64,000 bases of DNA from Stenotrophomonas maltophilia (GCF_006970445.1 NZ_CP033877.1:2302750-2366749), one strand, 5' to 3'. Positions 40,386 to 49,708 are shown, counted from the first letter of the stretch. Numbers and translations are program-made. The notes: generated by a model from the sequence alone, not told the origin.

Positions 40386-42563
40386 ATGTCCCTCCCCCTG
40401 CGAACCCTGCCCCTCCCACGCCGCTCGGCGCTGTCCCTGGCCGCCCGTGCTGCGTTGCTGCCCACTCTGCTGATCGCCATCGCCGCGCACGCCAACGATG
40501 CACCCGATGGCGCCCGCCAGCTGCCCACCGTGAACGTGCGCGCCGACAAGACCACGCCTGCCGATGCCTATGCGGGTGGCCAGGTGACGCGCGGCAGCCG
40601 CGTCGGCCTGCTCGGCGAGCTCGACTTCATGGACACGCCGTTCAACACCACCCGCTACACCGCCGACTTCATCGACAACATCCAGGCGCCGGACCTGGTG
40701 CGGGTCATCGCACTGACCGACCCCAGCGTCTACAGCAGCGGCTCCAGCGGTGGCATCACCGACTACTTCAACATCCGCGGCTTCGGTGTCGCCTCGTCGG
40801 ATATCGGCTTTGGTGGCCTGTACGGGCTGATTCCGTACTACCGCGTCACCCCGGAACTGGCAGAGAGCATCGAGGTGCTGAAGGGCCCGTCCGCGCTGCT
40901 CAACGGCATGCCGCCGGGTGGCTCGGTGGGCGGTGCGGTGAACCTGGTACCGAAGCGTGCCGGCGACACGCCGTTGACCCGCTTCACTGCCAGCTACGGC
41001 AGCGGCGCGCAGTTCGGTGGCCACCTGGATATCGGCCACCGCTTCGGCGCCGACAAGCAGTTCGGCGTGCGCTTCAATGCCGTGCATCGCGACGGTGACA
41101 CCGCCACCGACCACCAGCAGCACAAGGCGCAGCTTGCATCGCTCGGCCTGGACTGGCGTGGTGAGCGCTCGCAGGTGTCGCTGGACCTGTTCAGCAGCCG
41201 CGACCATGTGGATGGCCTCAATCGCGGTGTATCGCTGGCGCCCGGCCTGGCCGTGCCCCGCCCACCGAAAGCCAGCACCCTGTTCGCACCGGACTGGACC
41301 TTCAGCACCGTCAAGGACTCGGCCGCCGCGCTGCGCTGGTCGTTCGAGATCACTGACCACCTGCAGGCGCATGCCAGCTACGGCCACGGCCATACCGATT
41401 TCGATTCCATCGCCAGCGCCACCACGCTGATCACCAACGCGGCCGGCGACTTCCGCAACAACTTCGCCCACCAGCGCTTCATCTACAGCAAGGACACCGC
41501 CGAAGCCGGATTGTCGGCACGGTTCCGTACCGGCGCGGTCGATCACGCGCTGGCGATCAGTGCGGCCTGGTACCAGCACGACCAGAAATTCGGCTTCAAG
41601 CGCAACCTGCTGGCCCGCGACTGGGTGACCAACCTGTACGACCCACAGTGGGGGCCTGCCATCGATCGCAGCTTCAGTGATGCGTCGCTGCCAAAGACCG
41701 CGGAAGTGCGCACCACCAGCTTCGGCATCGCCGATACGCTGTCCTTCATCGATGATCGCGTGCAGCTGACTCTGGGCATCCGTCACCAGACCGTGCTCAG
41801 CGATACCTTCGACGGCAGCACCGGCAAGCGCACCGCGCGCTACGACGCCAGCGCCAACACCCCGGCCGGTGCACTGCTGTTCAAGGCCAACGACCGCCTG
41901 TCACTGTATGCCAACTACATCGAAGGCCTGAGCCAGGGCAGCACCGCCCCGGCCACCGCCGCCAACGCGGGCGACGTGTTCCCGCCGTTCAAGACCCGCC
42001 AGCGCGAGGTCGGTGCCAAGTTCGACTTCGGCCGCCTGGCCAGCGCATTGAGCGTGTACGAGATCGAGAAGCCCAGCTCCTATACCGACCCGACTACCAA
42101 TGTGTTCTCGTTCGGCGGCCAGCAACGTAACCGAGGCGTGGAATGGACCGTGTTCGGCCAGGCCACCGAACAGCTGCGCGTGCTCGGCGGCATCGGCTGG
42201 CTGCAGCCGAAGCTGACCCGTACCCAGGGCGGCATCAACGAAGGCCGGCTGGCGACGGCCACACCGCAATGGCAGGGCAAGCTGGGCGTGGAATGGGACG
42301 TGCCGGCCGTGGCCGGCCTCACCCTCACCGGCAATGCGGTCAGTATGTCCAAGGGCTATATCAACGCCGACAACAGCCAATGGGTGGCCGGCCGCACCGT
42401 GCTCGACCTCGGTGCCCGCTATGCACTGCAGGCCGCCGGTCACCCGTTGGTGCTGCGCGCCACCGTGCAGAACCTGACCAACAAGGCGTACTGGGCAGGC
42501 AGCCTCGGCTCCGGGCTGGGTACGCCGCGCACCGTCCTGCTGTCGGCCACCGTCGATTTCTGA
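40386..42563 (+). CDS. TonB-dependent siderophore receptor (module 1)
   Basis: 725 residues with a signal peptide ending IAAHA. The plug contains VNVRADKTTPADAYAGGQVTRGSRVGLLG, the receptor motif EVLKGPSALLNGMPPGGSVGGAVNLVPKRA, and a barrel ending TVLLSATVDF with a C-terminal Phe. It closely resembles the receptor at 46876. It should import a ferric siderophore with TonB. Lies behind the reductase gene and ahead of three membrane protein genes. Confidence 0.92.
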   Translation: MSLPLRTLPLPRRSALSLAARAALLPTLLIAIAAHANDAPDGARQLPTVNVRADKTTPADAYAGGQVTRGSRVGLLGELDFMDTPFNTTRYTADFIDNIQAPDLVRVIALTDPSVYSSGSSGGITDYFNIRGFGVASSDIGFGGLYGLIPYYRVTPELAESIEVLKGPSALLNGMPPGGSVGGAVNLVPKRAGDTPLTRFTASYGSGAQFGGHLDIGHRFGADKQFGVRFNAVHRDGDTATDHQQHKAQLASLGLDWRGERSQVSLDLFSSRDHVDGLNRGVSLAPGLAVPRPPKASTLFAPDWTFSTVKDSAAALRWSFEITDHLQAHASYGHGHTDFDSIASATTLITNAAGDFRNNFAHQRFIYSKDTAEAGLSARFRTGAVDHALAISAAWYQHDQKFGFKRNLLARDWVTNLYDPQWGPAIDRSFSDASLPKTAEVRTTSFGIADTLSFIDDRVQLTLGIRHQTVLSDTFDGSTGKRTARYDASANTPAGALLFKANDRLSLYANYIEGLSQGSTAPATAANAGDVFPPFKTRQREVGAKFDFGRLASALSVYEIEKPSSYTDPTTNVFSFGGQQRNRGVEWTVFGQATEQLRVLGGIGWLQPKLTRTQGGINEGRLATATPQWQGKLGVEWDVPAVAGLTLTGNAVSMSKGYINADNSQWVAGRTVLDLGARYALQAAGHPLVLRATVQNLTNKAYWAGSLGSGLGTPRTVLLSATVDF

Positions 42564-42615
42564 TGCCTGATGCACGGGCGCCACGCCATCGCGCGTGGCG
42601 CCCAGGAGAAGTGAT

Positions 42616-42915
42616 GTGAGCGTTTCCCGTACCACCGCCGTGTTGGCCTGGCTGCCCCTGGTCTCACGCATCATCGCCGCGTTGTTCGGCGGCTATGTGC
42701 TGGCCGCACTGTGCAGCATCGCGGCACTGGCGCTGCCCATCGATGGCCGCCAAGCCGTGTTCACCGGCATGCTGGTCAGCTTCCTGCTGTACGCCGGCGC
42801 GGTGGTCTGGGTGTTCGCGGTGCGCTCGGCATGGCGCGCGTGGCTGGGCCTGCTCCTCGCCGCGTTGCCGCTGTGGTTGATCGCGCAGACGGTCGGCAAC
42901 GGAGGCGCTGCATGA
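42616..42915 (+). CDS. DUF3649-like small membrane protein
   Basis: 99 residues from GTG 42616 with AGGAG 7 nt upstream. Three hydrophobic helices (IIAALFGGYVLAALCSIAALAL, FTGMLVSFLLYAGAVVWVFAV, WLGLLLAALPLWLIAQTV). DUF3649 proteins are found beside siderophore receptors and PepSY proteins and are called iron-uptake proteins; the mechanism is unknown. The stop overlaps the next ATG. Confidence 0.8.
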   Translation: MSVSRTTAVLAWLPLVSRIIAALFGGYVLAALCSIAALALPIDGRQAVFTGMLVSFLLYAGAVVWVFAVRSAWRAWLGLLLAALPLWLIAQTVGNGGAA

Positions 42916-44522
42916 GCAAGGTCGATCGCAGCCCCAAGCCACGCGGCATCCGCCAGACCATGTCCGACCTGCATATCTGGGTCGGACTGCTGGCCGGCTG
43001 GATCCTGTACGCGATGTTCCTCACCGGCACCGCCAGCTACTTCCGCGACGAGCTCTCGCGCTACACCCGCCCGGAAATCGCCACACCATCCATGTTGCCG
43101 GATGCCGCTACGGTCGCGCAGCGTACCGTCACGGCGATCATGGCCGACACCCCTGCGGCCAGCCGGATCAACCTGAGCCTGCCGAGCACGCGCATGCCAT
43201 GGGTGTCGGCGATGTGGGCCAGCCCGGGCGGACGCGGCCGGCATGGTTTCGACTCGGGCCTGTTCGATGCCAGCACCGGCGCGCCGCTGCTGGCACGCGA
43301 CACCGGCGGCGGCGACTTCTTCTACGCCTTCCACTTCAACCTGCACTACATGCCGGCGATGTGGGGCCGCTGGATCGTCGGCCTGTGCGCGATGTTCATG
43401 CTGGTGGCCATCGTCAGCGGCGTGATCACCCACAAGAAGATCTTCGCCGACTTCTTCACCTTCCGCTGGGGCAAGGGCCAGCGATCGTGGCTGGATGGGC
43501 ACGCGGCGCTGTCGGTGCTCGGCCTGCCCTTCCATTTCATGATCACCTGGAGCGGGCTGGTGATGCTGGCGGTGCTGTACATGCCGTGGGGCCTGGCCAA
43601 ACTGCCGGACAAACGCCAGCAGGCCGAGGTGGTCAGCGAGATGCGCCTGTTCCTGCCACCGCAGAAGGCCGCCGGCCACCCTGCTCCGCTCACCAACGTC
43701 GGTGCACTGGTGCAACAGGCCGAGCAGCGCTGGGGAACCGGCGCTATAGGCAGCGTGCAGGTGCAGAATCCCGGCGACGAGAACGCACGCGTGGCCGTGG
43801 TGCGTGCGCAGTCCAGCCGTGTTTCGACCACCCCGAACTATCTGCTGTTCGACGGCAGCGGTGGGCAGCTGCTGCAGATCAAGGAACACTCGGGCGTAGC
43901 CGCCGATACCCAGGGTGTGCTGTATGGCCTGCATCTGGGCCGCTTCGCCGATGCCGCCCTGCGCTGGCTGTACTTCATCGTCAGCCTGGCCGGTACCGCC
44001 ATGGTCGGCACCGGGCTGGTGCTGTGGACGGTCAAGCGCCGCGCGCAGCTGCCCGATCCACAGCGACCCTACTTCGGATTCCGCCTGGTCGAGCGGCTCA
44101 ACATCGCCACCGTCGCGGGACTGTCGGTGGCGATGGCGGCCTATCTGTGGGCGAACCGCCTGCTGCCCACTGCCATGGACGGGCGCGCGGCGTGGGAGGT
44201 GCATGTGTTCTTCCTGGCCTGGGCGGCCATGTTCGTGCACGCCACGCTGCGCACACCGAAGCGCGCATGGATCGAACAGTTCCTGCTGGCGGCACTGCTG
44301 CTGGCGCTGCTGCCGGTGCTGACCGCGGTGACCACCCCGCATCCGCTGTGGCGCACGCTGGCCGCGGGCGATTGGGCGTTTGCCGGCACCGACCTGACCC
44401 TGCTGGGATTGGCCGCCCTGCACACGCTGCTGGCCTGGCGCACCTGGCGGCATGCGCCAAAGGTGAAGCGCGCACGGCCGTCTGCCGCGTCACGCACTGC
44501 GGCACCGGAGGCCAGCGCATGA
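42912..44522 (+). CDS. PepSY-domain membrane protein (PiuB-like iron-uptake factor)
   Basis: 536 residues. Starts MSKVDRSPKPRGIRQTMSDLHIWVGLLAGWILYAMFLTGTASYF, the usual first helix of the PepSY-associated family. A periplasmic domain, the HFNLHYMPAMWGRWIVGLCAMFMLVAIVSGVITHKKIF motif, and several more helices follow. Histidines in helices suggest haem or metal binding. In related bacteria this family (PiuB/FoxB-like) reduces or imports ferric siderophores. It overlaps both neighbours (ATGA junctions). Confidence 0.86.
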   Translation: MSKVDRSPKPRGIRQTMSDLHIWVGLLAGWILYAMFLTGTASYFRDELSRYTRPEIATPSMLPDAATVAQRTVTAIMADTPAASRINLSLPSTRMPWVSAMWASPGGRGRHGFDSGLFDASTGAPLLARDTGGGDFFYAFHFNLHYMPAMWGRWIVGLCAMFMLVAIVSGVITHKKIFADFFTFRWGKGQRSWLDGHAALSVLGLPFHFMITWSGLVMLAVLYMPWGLAKLPDKRQQAEVVSEMRLFLPPQKAAGHPAPLTNVGALVQQAEQRWGTGAIGSVQVQNPGDENARVAVVRAQSSRVSTTPNYLLFDGSGGQLLQIKEHSGVAADTQGVLYGLHLGRFADAALRWLYFIVSLAGTAMVGTGLVLWTVKRRAQLPDPQRPYFGFRLVERLNIATVAGLSVAMAAYLWANRLLPTAMDGRAAWEVHVFFLAWAAMFVHATLRTPKRAWIEQFLLAALLLALLPVLTAVTTPHPLWRTLAAGDWAFAGTDLTLLGLAALHTLLAWRTWRHAPKVKRARPSAASRTAAPEASA

Positions 44523-44797
44523 TCCACGTCATGCTGTTCGTGTTGTCGCTGGGCGCGTTCGCCTGCCTGGCACTGGCGATGGAGCGCCATCAGCGGGACG
44601 TCTTGCACCGTGTGTTGAGCGCGCAGGCAACCCAGCAGCTGCGCGCGATGGGCTGGGCACTGCTGGTGTTCAGCGCCGTGTTCGCGATGCGCGGGCTGGG
44701 GGTGGGTTTCGGTCTGGCCGCGCTGTCCGGGCACACCAGCGTGGCCGCGGGTGTGGTGGTGTTGGCGATGGTGGCGCAAGGGCGGCGGGATCGGTAG
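44519..44797 (+). CDS. DUF3325-like small membrane protein
   Basis: 92 residues with three helices (VMLFVLSLGAFACLALAM, LRAMGWALLVFSAVFAM, VAAGVVVLAMVA). DUF3325 proteins accompany PepSY iron-uptake genes. The start overlaps the upstream stop (ATGA), and the stop TAG is the TAG of a GTAG repeat. Confidence 0.8.
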   Translation: MIHVMLFVLSLGAFACLALAMERHQRDVLHRVLSAQATQQLRAMGWALLVFSAVFAMRGLGVGFGLAALSGHTSVAAGVVVLAMVAQGRRDR

Positions 44798-44853
44798 ATG
44801 CCCACCTTGGTGGGCACCGGTGGAAGCCAGCGCCAACCAAGGTTGGCGGCTAC
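44794..44853 (+). repeat. SMAG/GTAG repeat dimer
   Basis: GTAG (44794) and CTAC (44850-44853) bound two stems: GCCCACC-TT-GGTGGGC and GCCAACC-AA-GGTTGGC. Nearly identical to the dimer at 38481. It supplies the stop codon of the DUF3325-like gene and lies between it and the convergent glycosylase gene. Confidence 0.82.
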
Positions 44854-44885
44854 CGGGAGCGATAGGTACCCATCGCCGTTAGGCG

Positions 44886-45974
44886 CTACAGGAACTCCGC
44901 CATGCGATGCAGTTCGTCTTCCAACGCACCACGAAACACCTTGTCGCGGGCCAGTGACTTGCCGGCGTAGCCCACGCTGGACGCCAGTTCACCGTCGCGC
45001 GCACTGAGATTGGCCCAGCCCACCACCTGGTCGTGCCACAGCACCGGCAGCGCGTAGTAGCCGTACTGGCGCTTCGGCGCAGGCGTGTAGGCCTCGAACT
45101 TGTAGACCCAGCCCCACAGCAGCTCGAAGCGGCGGCGGTCCCACACCACCGGGTCGAACGGCGCCAGCAGGCGCACCTGTTCGTCCGGTGCATGCCGGCG
45201 CGAGCGCGGGTTCTCGTCCGCCGGCCAGTACCAGGTGGTGCCGTCCAGCGTGCAGCTGGCCAGCTGTTGCTTGGCCAGCTTCAACGCCTGCCGGGTCTGC
45301 TCGGCCAGATGTGGCGCGCCGTAGCCCAGCAGGCGCACCAGGTAGGTCAGGCTGGCCGATGGCAGCGGCGCGTACTTGCGTACCACCAGGTCGATCAGGG
45401 CGGCGGCACGTTCGATCTGCGCCTGCTCGCTGGCATCCGCCTCGGCGTGGTCGGCCACCGCATAGATGCGGGTGCCGCTGTCGCGCCGCTGCACGCGCAG
45501 CAGGCCACGGTAGTGCATGCCGTCCAGCAGGTGCGTGCTGGCATTGCTGGTGCCGCCCCAGTAGTTGGTCACCCGCCCATGCGCGAACGCCTGGTCGACC
45601 TCGCGTGGGTGCACGCTGCCACGCTCGCGCACGAAGGCCAGTACATCCGCCGCGCGGCGCTGGGTCTCGGCATCCCATGCGCGCTTGGACACACGCGGAT
45701 GCATCAGTGCCAGATGCTCGCGCGGCAGGAAGCCGTAGTTCACCAGGCAATCTTCTTCCACCGGCAAGCGCGAATAACGCCGCTCCAGGTCACCGGCGCG
45801 ATAGTCCTTCACCCGGTGGCGCAGGGTCAGGTCCTGCGCGCGTGCCGGTGCGCGGATCGGGTCGGCCTGCACGAAGCCCAGGCGCCGGATCGCAGTCAGC
45901 AGCGTGGTGGGCTTGAACAGCGTACGCGCCACCGCATGGCGGCGCAGATCATCGAGGGTGGGCGTGGCAGGCAT
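44886..45974 (-). CDS. YcaQ/AlkZ-family DNA glycosylase (winged-helix)
   Basis: 362 residues from ATG 45974. It carries the family catalytic motif Q-phi-D (Gln36-Ala-Asp38 in GFVQADPIRAPARAQDL) and HTH_42 winged-helix repeats. Further family segments: SRLPVEEDCLVNYGFLPREHL and PVLWHDQVVGWANLSARDGEL. YcaQ (AlkX) unhooks interstrand DNA crosslinks; AlkZ acts on bulky alkylation products. Which activity applies cannot be told. It lies between two siderophore modules but has no iron-related feature. Confidence 0.86.
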   Translation of the reverse strand: MPATPTLDDLRRHAVARTLFKPTTLLTAIRRLGFVQADPIRAPARAQDLTLRHRVKDYRAGDLERRYSRLPVEEDCLVNYGFLPREHLALMHPRVSKRAWDAETQRRAADVLAFVRERGSVHPREVDQAFAHGRVTNYWGGTSNASTHLLDGMHYRGLLRVQRRDSGTRIYAVADHAEADASEQAQIERAAALIDLVVRKYAPLPSASLTYLVRLLGYGAPHLAEQTRQALKLAKQQLASCTLDGTTWYWPADENPRSRRHAPDEQVRLLAPFDPVVWDRRRFELLWGWVYKFEAYTPAPKRQYGYYALPVLWHDQVVGWANLSARDGELASSVGYAGKSLARDKVFRGALEDELHRMAEFL

Positions 45975-45983
45975 GGCCGCATT

Positions 45984-46055
45984 GTAGAACCACGCCATGC
46001 GTGGATGGGGCCGTGGCGAACCGTGCAACGGCATCCACGCATGGCGTGGATCTAC
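45984..46055 (+). repeat. SMAG/GTAG repeat dimer
   Basis: GTAG (45984) and CTAC (46052-46055) bound two stems CCACGC-CAT-GCGTGG and CCACGC-ATG-GCGTGG. Its CTA supplies the TAG stop of the TetR gene on the minus strand (46052-46054), so the repeat sits at the gene end. Confidence 0.8.
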
Positions 46056-46636
46056 CGAAGTTCCAATACCTCCAGCGAACCGATCACCAGCGCACGCATG
46101 CCCTGCTTGAACTCGGTAATCACCTGGCCCTCTTCGTCGTCGGCAATCCCGTAGACCGTGTCCGCACCGGCAATGCAGTAGAACGCGATCGTGGCCAGCA
46201 GCCAGCGCGCCTTGTCCACCGGCAGGCCGAACACCTCGGCCACATGGGTCTGGTGCGAGGCGATCTTCTCCAGCATCGGTGCGGTCGCTACCGAACGACG
46301 CAGCAGGTATGGCGGCAGCCCGGGGTGCGCTTTCACCACCTCGCACAGCGAATCCACGAACCCCAGCAGGTAAGCGTGCAGCCCACCCGGCGCATCGGCC
46401 GAGGCGCGCGGAATCTGCCAGCGCTGGAACACCGTGTCGGCCACCAGCCGCTTCAAGGCCTCCAGGTTGGCCACGCGCTTGTAGAGCGCGGCCTGGGTCA
46501 CCGCCAGTTCGGCGGCCACGTTGGCCATGGTCAGGTTCGGCAGGCCCAGCGTGATGCCGATGTCGGCCAGGCGATCGGGGGTGATGGTGGGCGGACGGCC
46601 ACGGGCCGACGCCGGGATCTCAGGGTGCATGTTCAT
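46052..46636 (-). CDS. TetR-family repressor of the second siderophore module
   Basis: 194 residues from ATG 46636 (an ATG at 46630 is an alternative). N-terminus ARGRPPTITPDRLADIGITLGLPNLTMANVAAELAVTQAALYKRVANLEAL is a TetR helix-turn-helix and a paralogue of the repressor at 38571-39185. Divergent from the receptor at 46876; the operator is at 46688-46707. Confidence 0.88.
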   Translation of the reverse strand: MNMHPEIPASARGRPPTITPDRLADIGITLGLPNLTMANVAAELAVTQAALYKRVANLEALKRLVADTVFQRWQIPRASADAPGGLHAYLLGFVDSLCEVVKAHPGLPPYLLRRSVATAPMLEKIASHQTHVAEVFGLPVDKARWLLATIAFYCIAGADTVYGIADDEEGQVITEFKQGMRALVIGSLEVLELR

Positions 46637-46687
46637 ACCGTAGCGAGGGTGCCAGCAAAGGGACCCACTTGTCCGCTTCATATGGTT

Positions 46688-46707
46688 TAGTTTAATTTAC
46701 TCAACTA
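46688..46707. promoter_or_regulatory. Operator TTTAGTTTA...AACTAATTCG of siderophore module 2
   Basis: TAGTT (46688-46692) and AACTA (46703-46707) with the same extended flanks as at 39301-39321. The spacer is 10 bp here against 11 bp there. It lies between the TetR gene and the receptor gene. Confidence 0.7.
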
Positions 46708-46875
46708 ATTCGGAATGCGCCTGGTTCGTAACCCCGCCGCCGTCCGCAATCGAGCCCATGGCTCACTTCCCGCCAGGTCCCCACCCAGCCGACAACCCTG
46801 CGCTGCGCCCTCCCCCGTGCTTGCCGTCGGCAGCGCGCCAGGCGCGCTCGCACCTGCGATTCACAGGAACCTGGC

Positions 46876-49071
46876 ATGACCGTGTACCACCTTTCCTCTC
46901 CGCTGCAGCCCGCAGCGGCCTCCGCGACCCGCGTGCAGATGCATCCGCCGATGGCCCGGCGCTACCGGGTGTCGGCCCTGGCACTGGGGCTGCTGGCCTC
47001 GTTTGCCGCGCTGGCCGACTCCGCGCCGTCCACGCTGCCCTCGGTGCAGGTGCAGGAACAGCGCCGGGTGACCGGCGACTATGCCGGCGGCCAGGTGGCT
47101 TCCGGTAGCCGGGTTGGCCTGCTCGGCGACAAGGACTTCATGGACACGCCCTTCAGTACGGTCAGCTACACCGAAGCCTTCATCCGCGACCGCCAGGCCA
47201 AGGACCTCACTGACGTCATCGCCGCCACCGACCCCACGGTGTTCAGCAACGGCGTGACCGGTTCCTGGAGCGAGAACTACGCCATCCGCGGCTTCGCCTC
47301 CAGCACCAGTGACACCACCTTCAACGGCCTCAGCGGCATGGCGCCGTACTACCGCACCTCGCCGGAGATGTTCGAGCGCATCGAGGTCTTGAAGGGCCCG
47401 TCCGCCCTGCTCAACGGCATGCCGCCGGGCGGCTCGGTCGGTGGCAGCGTCAACCTGGTGCCCAAGCGTGCGGGCGAGCAACCGTTGCTGCGGGTCAGCG
47501 CCAACTTCGCCTCCGATGCGCAGTCCGGCACCCATGTGGATGTGGGCCGCCGGCTGGGCGCCGACAAGCAGTTCGGCATCCGCTTCAACGGTGCCTACCG
47601 TGATGGCGACGGTGCGGTCGGCAAGCAGAGCAAGAAGGTCCAGTTGGGTTCGCTGGCGTTGGACTGGCGCGGCCAGCGTGCGCGGCTGTCGGCCGATCTG
47701 TACAGCGCCGACGACCGCGTCGATGGCCCCGCCCGTGGTGTCGGCCTGGCACCGGGCGTAGCGATTCCGCGGCCACCGCGCGGCGACACCCTGATCAACC
47801 CGGACTGGGCCTACGTGGACAGCCAGGACAAGGGCGCAATGCTGCGCGGCGAGCTGGACATCAACGAACACCTGATGGCCTACCTGGCCTACGGCACCAG
47901 CAAGACCGACTACCGCTACAACGGTTCGATCAGCGCGCAGATCCTCAACCCGGCCGGTGACTTCACTACGGTGATGGGCCAGCTGGCGTTCGACATCAAG
48001 AAGCAATCCGGTGACGCCGGGCTACGCGGCAGCTTCCGTACCGGCAGCGTGAGCCATCAGTGGGCCGCCAACGTGACCCATTACCAGCACACCCAGAACG
48101 ACTACGGCCGCCGCAGCGTGCCGGGCTGGGACTGGACCACCAACCTGTACAACCCGGTATGGGGACCGGCCGCGCCGTTCATCGCGCCGCATATCTCGCA
48201 CACCGAACTGCGGCTGGACAGCCTCGGCTTCGCCGACACCCTCTCCTTCGCCGATGACCGCGTGCAGCTGACACTGGGCGTGCGTCGCCAGCAGGTGGTC
48301 AGCGAGACCTTCAACGTGGCCACGGGTGCGCGCACCTCACGCTATGACGAGAGCGCCACCACCCCGGCCGCCGCCCTGCTGGTGAAGGCCACCGATAAAC
48401 TTTCGGTCTACACCAACTACATCGAAGGCCTAAGCCAGGGCGCCACCGCACCGATGACCGCCGCCAATGCCGGCGATGTGTTTGCACCGTTCCGCACCAA
48501 GCAGAAGGAGCTGGGCCTGAAGCTGGACCTGGGCAGCTTCGCGCACACCTTTAGCGTGTACGAGATCAAGCGCCCGAGCAGCTACACCGATCCGGTCACG
48601 AATATCTTCTCGTTCGGTGGCGAACAGCGTAACCGTGGCGTGGAATGGGGCTTCTTCGGCTCACCGCTGGATGGCGTGCGCCTGCTGGGCGGCGTGGCCT
48701 ACGTGCAGCCGAAGCTGACCCGCACGGCCGGCGGCGTGAATGAAGGCCGCATCGCCACAGCGGTTGCGCAGCGGCAGGCGAAGCTGGGCGTTGAATGGGA
48801 TGTGCCGGCCTTGCAGGGCCTGACCTTGACCGGCAATGCCACTGCGATCTCGAAGCAGTACATCAGTGCCGACAATCGCCTGTCGGTGCCGGGGCGCACC
48901 TTGTTTGATGTGGGTGCGCGTTACAGCACCACGATGGCCGGACGACCGCTCGCCCTGCGCGCCAGCGTGAACAACGTGACCAACAAGGCGTATTGGGGCA
49001 TGCCGTTGCTTTCCAGCCTGGCACTGGGTGCACCGAGAACGGTGTTGTTGTCGGCCACGATGGATTTCTGA
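46876..49071 (+). CDS. TonB-dependent siderophore receptor (module 2)
   Basis: 731 residues; the signal peptide follows a longer-than-usual N-terminus (LALGLLASFAALA near residue 40). Plug: QVQEQRRVTGDYAGGQVASGSRVGLLGDKDFMDTPF and EVLKGPSALLNGMPPGGSVGGSVNLVPKRAG. It ends TVLLSATMDF. It is a paralogue of the receptor at 40386, with the shared YAGGQV-T/A-S/R-GSRVGLLG and NYIEGLSQG(S/A)TAP segments. No reductase follows, so it may share the reductase of module 1. Confidence 0.92.
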   Translation: MTVYHLSSPLQPAAASATRVQMHPPMARRYRVSALALGLLASFAALADSAPSTLPSVQVQEQRRVTGDYAGGQVASGSRVGLLGDKDFMDTPFSTVSYTEAFIRDRQAKDLTDVIAATDPTVFSNGVTGSWSENYAIRGFASSTSDTTFNGLSGMAPYYRTSPEMFERIEVLKGPSALLNGMPPGGSVGGSVNLVPKRAGEQPLLRVSANFASDAQSGTHVDVGRRLGADKQFGIRFNGAYRDGDGAVGKQSKKVQLGSLALDWRGQRARLSADLYSADDRVDGPARGVGLAPGVAIPRPPRGDTLINPDWAYVDSQDKGAMLRGELDINEHLMAYLAYGTSKTDYRYNGSISAQILNPAGDFTTVMGQLAFDIKKQSGDAGLRGSFRTGSVSHQWAANVTHYQHTQNDYGRRSVPGWDWTTNLYNPVWGPAAPFIAPHISHTELRLDSLGFADTLSFADDRVQLTLGVRRQQVVSETFNVATGARTSRYDESATTPAAALLVKATDKLSVYTNYIEGLSQGATAPMTAANAGDVFAPFRTKQKELGLKLDLGSFAHTFSVYEIKRPSSYTDPVTNIFSFGGEQRNRGVEWGFFGSPLDGVRLLGGVAYVQPKLTRTAGGVNEGRIATAVAQRQAKLGVEWDVPALQGLTLTGNATAISKQYISADNRLSVPGRTLFDVGARYSTTMAGRPLALRASVNNVTNKAYWGMPLLSSLALGAPRTVLLSATMDF

Positions 49072-49074
49072 AAG

Positions 49075-49099
49075 GCATCCACGCATGGCGTGGATCTAC
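49075..49099 (+). repeat. SMAG/GTAG palindromic repeat (single unit)
   Basis: CCACGC-ATG-GCGTGG stem (49079-49093) ending in CTAC (49096-49099), right after the receptor stop codon. Same sequence family as the repeat at 45984. Confidence 0.72.
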
Positions 49100-49102
49100 G
49101 TT

Positions 49103-49459
49103 TCATTCCGGGTGCAGGCGATAGATGGCATGACTGGTCAACGCCAATGCCGCCAGCTTCAGGCCTTCCATCACGCGATCGCCCACGTACTGATCCGGGC
49201 CGCCATTCTGGCGGGCGCGTTCGGCCGCCAGCAGGATTTCCTGCACGATACGCAGCCCGGCCAGCGCACCGTCGGCGTCGGCCAACGCCAGGCAGCGGCC
49301 CGGCAGCTGATGGCGCTCGGGCCAGGGCTGGCCGTCGGCGGCCGCGCCCAACCCGATGCGATGCAGCAGGGCCATCAGGCTGTTGGGATCAGTCGCGATG
49401 TCGTGCCCTTCATCGGCATTGGCCGGGGCGTGCTGATGAGGGAACTCCGATGCGTTCAT
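49103..49459 (-). CDS. Small hypothetical protein behind a structured leader
   Basis: 118 residues from ATG 49459, which has GGAG 7 nt upstream; longer in-frame starts would cross hairpins. It is soluble with helix-forming segments (RIVQEILLAAERARQ, VMEGLKLAALAL) and His-rich ends. The shape recalls small DUF3077-type proteins of Pseudomonas, but I cannot confirm homology. Function unknown. The region upstream (49557-49708) contains several stems with an alternative pairing. Confidence 0.6.
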   Translation of the reverse strand: MNASEFPHQHAPANADEGHDIATDPNSLMALLHRIGLGAAADGQPWPERHQLPGRCLALADADGALAGLRIVQEILLAAERARQNGGPDQYVGDRVMEGLKLAALALTSHAIYRLHPE

Positions 49460-49556
49460 GGCAGGTCTCCGTGCAAGGCATGCGGGACCACCGCCCTTAA
49501 CAATCAAGGCGGCGGACGGTACGTGGCTGGAAATCCCGTGAGTCAGTGCTATACCC

Positions 49557-49708
49557 GGGCGGTGGGCTTGCGCCCACCTCCACGCACCGCCCGCCATGGA
49601 ACGCGAACGGAATGCCAGCCGACGCCGCGCAAGACGACGCCGGCCGGCAAGCGTAAACAGCACTTACTCAACGGGGTTTCCAGGCCCCGGCCACCCTTAT
49701 TCGGTGGC
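49557..49708 (-). ncRNA. Putative structured leader with alternative pairing
   Basis: On the minus strand, upstream of the gene at 49459: stem GCCACC / GGTGGC (49690-49708), stem CGGGG / CCCCG (49672-49689), and a 7-bp stem GGTGGGC-GCAA-GCCCACC with a GNRA loop (49561-49578). The last stem competes with GGGCGGTG / CACCGCCC (49557-49564 with 49585-49592), since both need bases 49561-49564. Mutually exclusive stems near a gene start suggest a regulatory leader. No known riboswitch was recognised. Confidence 0.4.

Noticed and set aside
39576..41786. 736-residue open frame on the minus strand opposite the siderophore genes
   Set aside because: High GC content gives long open frames antisense to real genes. 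Its product is low in family-like motifs, while the plus strand encodes a clear SIP reductase and a TonB receptor.
42693..44453. 586-residue open frame opposite the PepSY protein gene
   Set aside because: Same reason: an antisense shadow with a His/Gln/Arg-rich composition.
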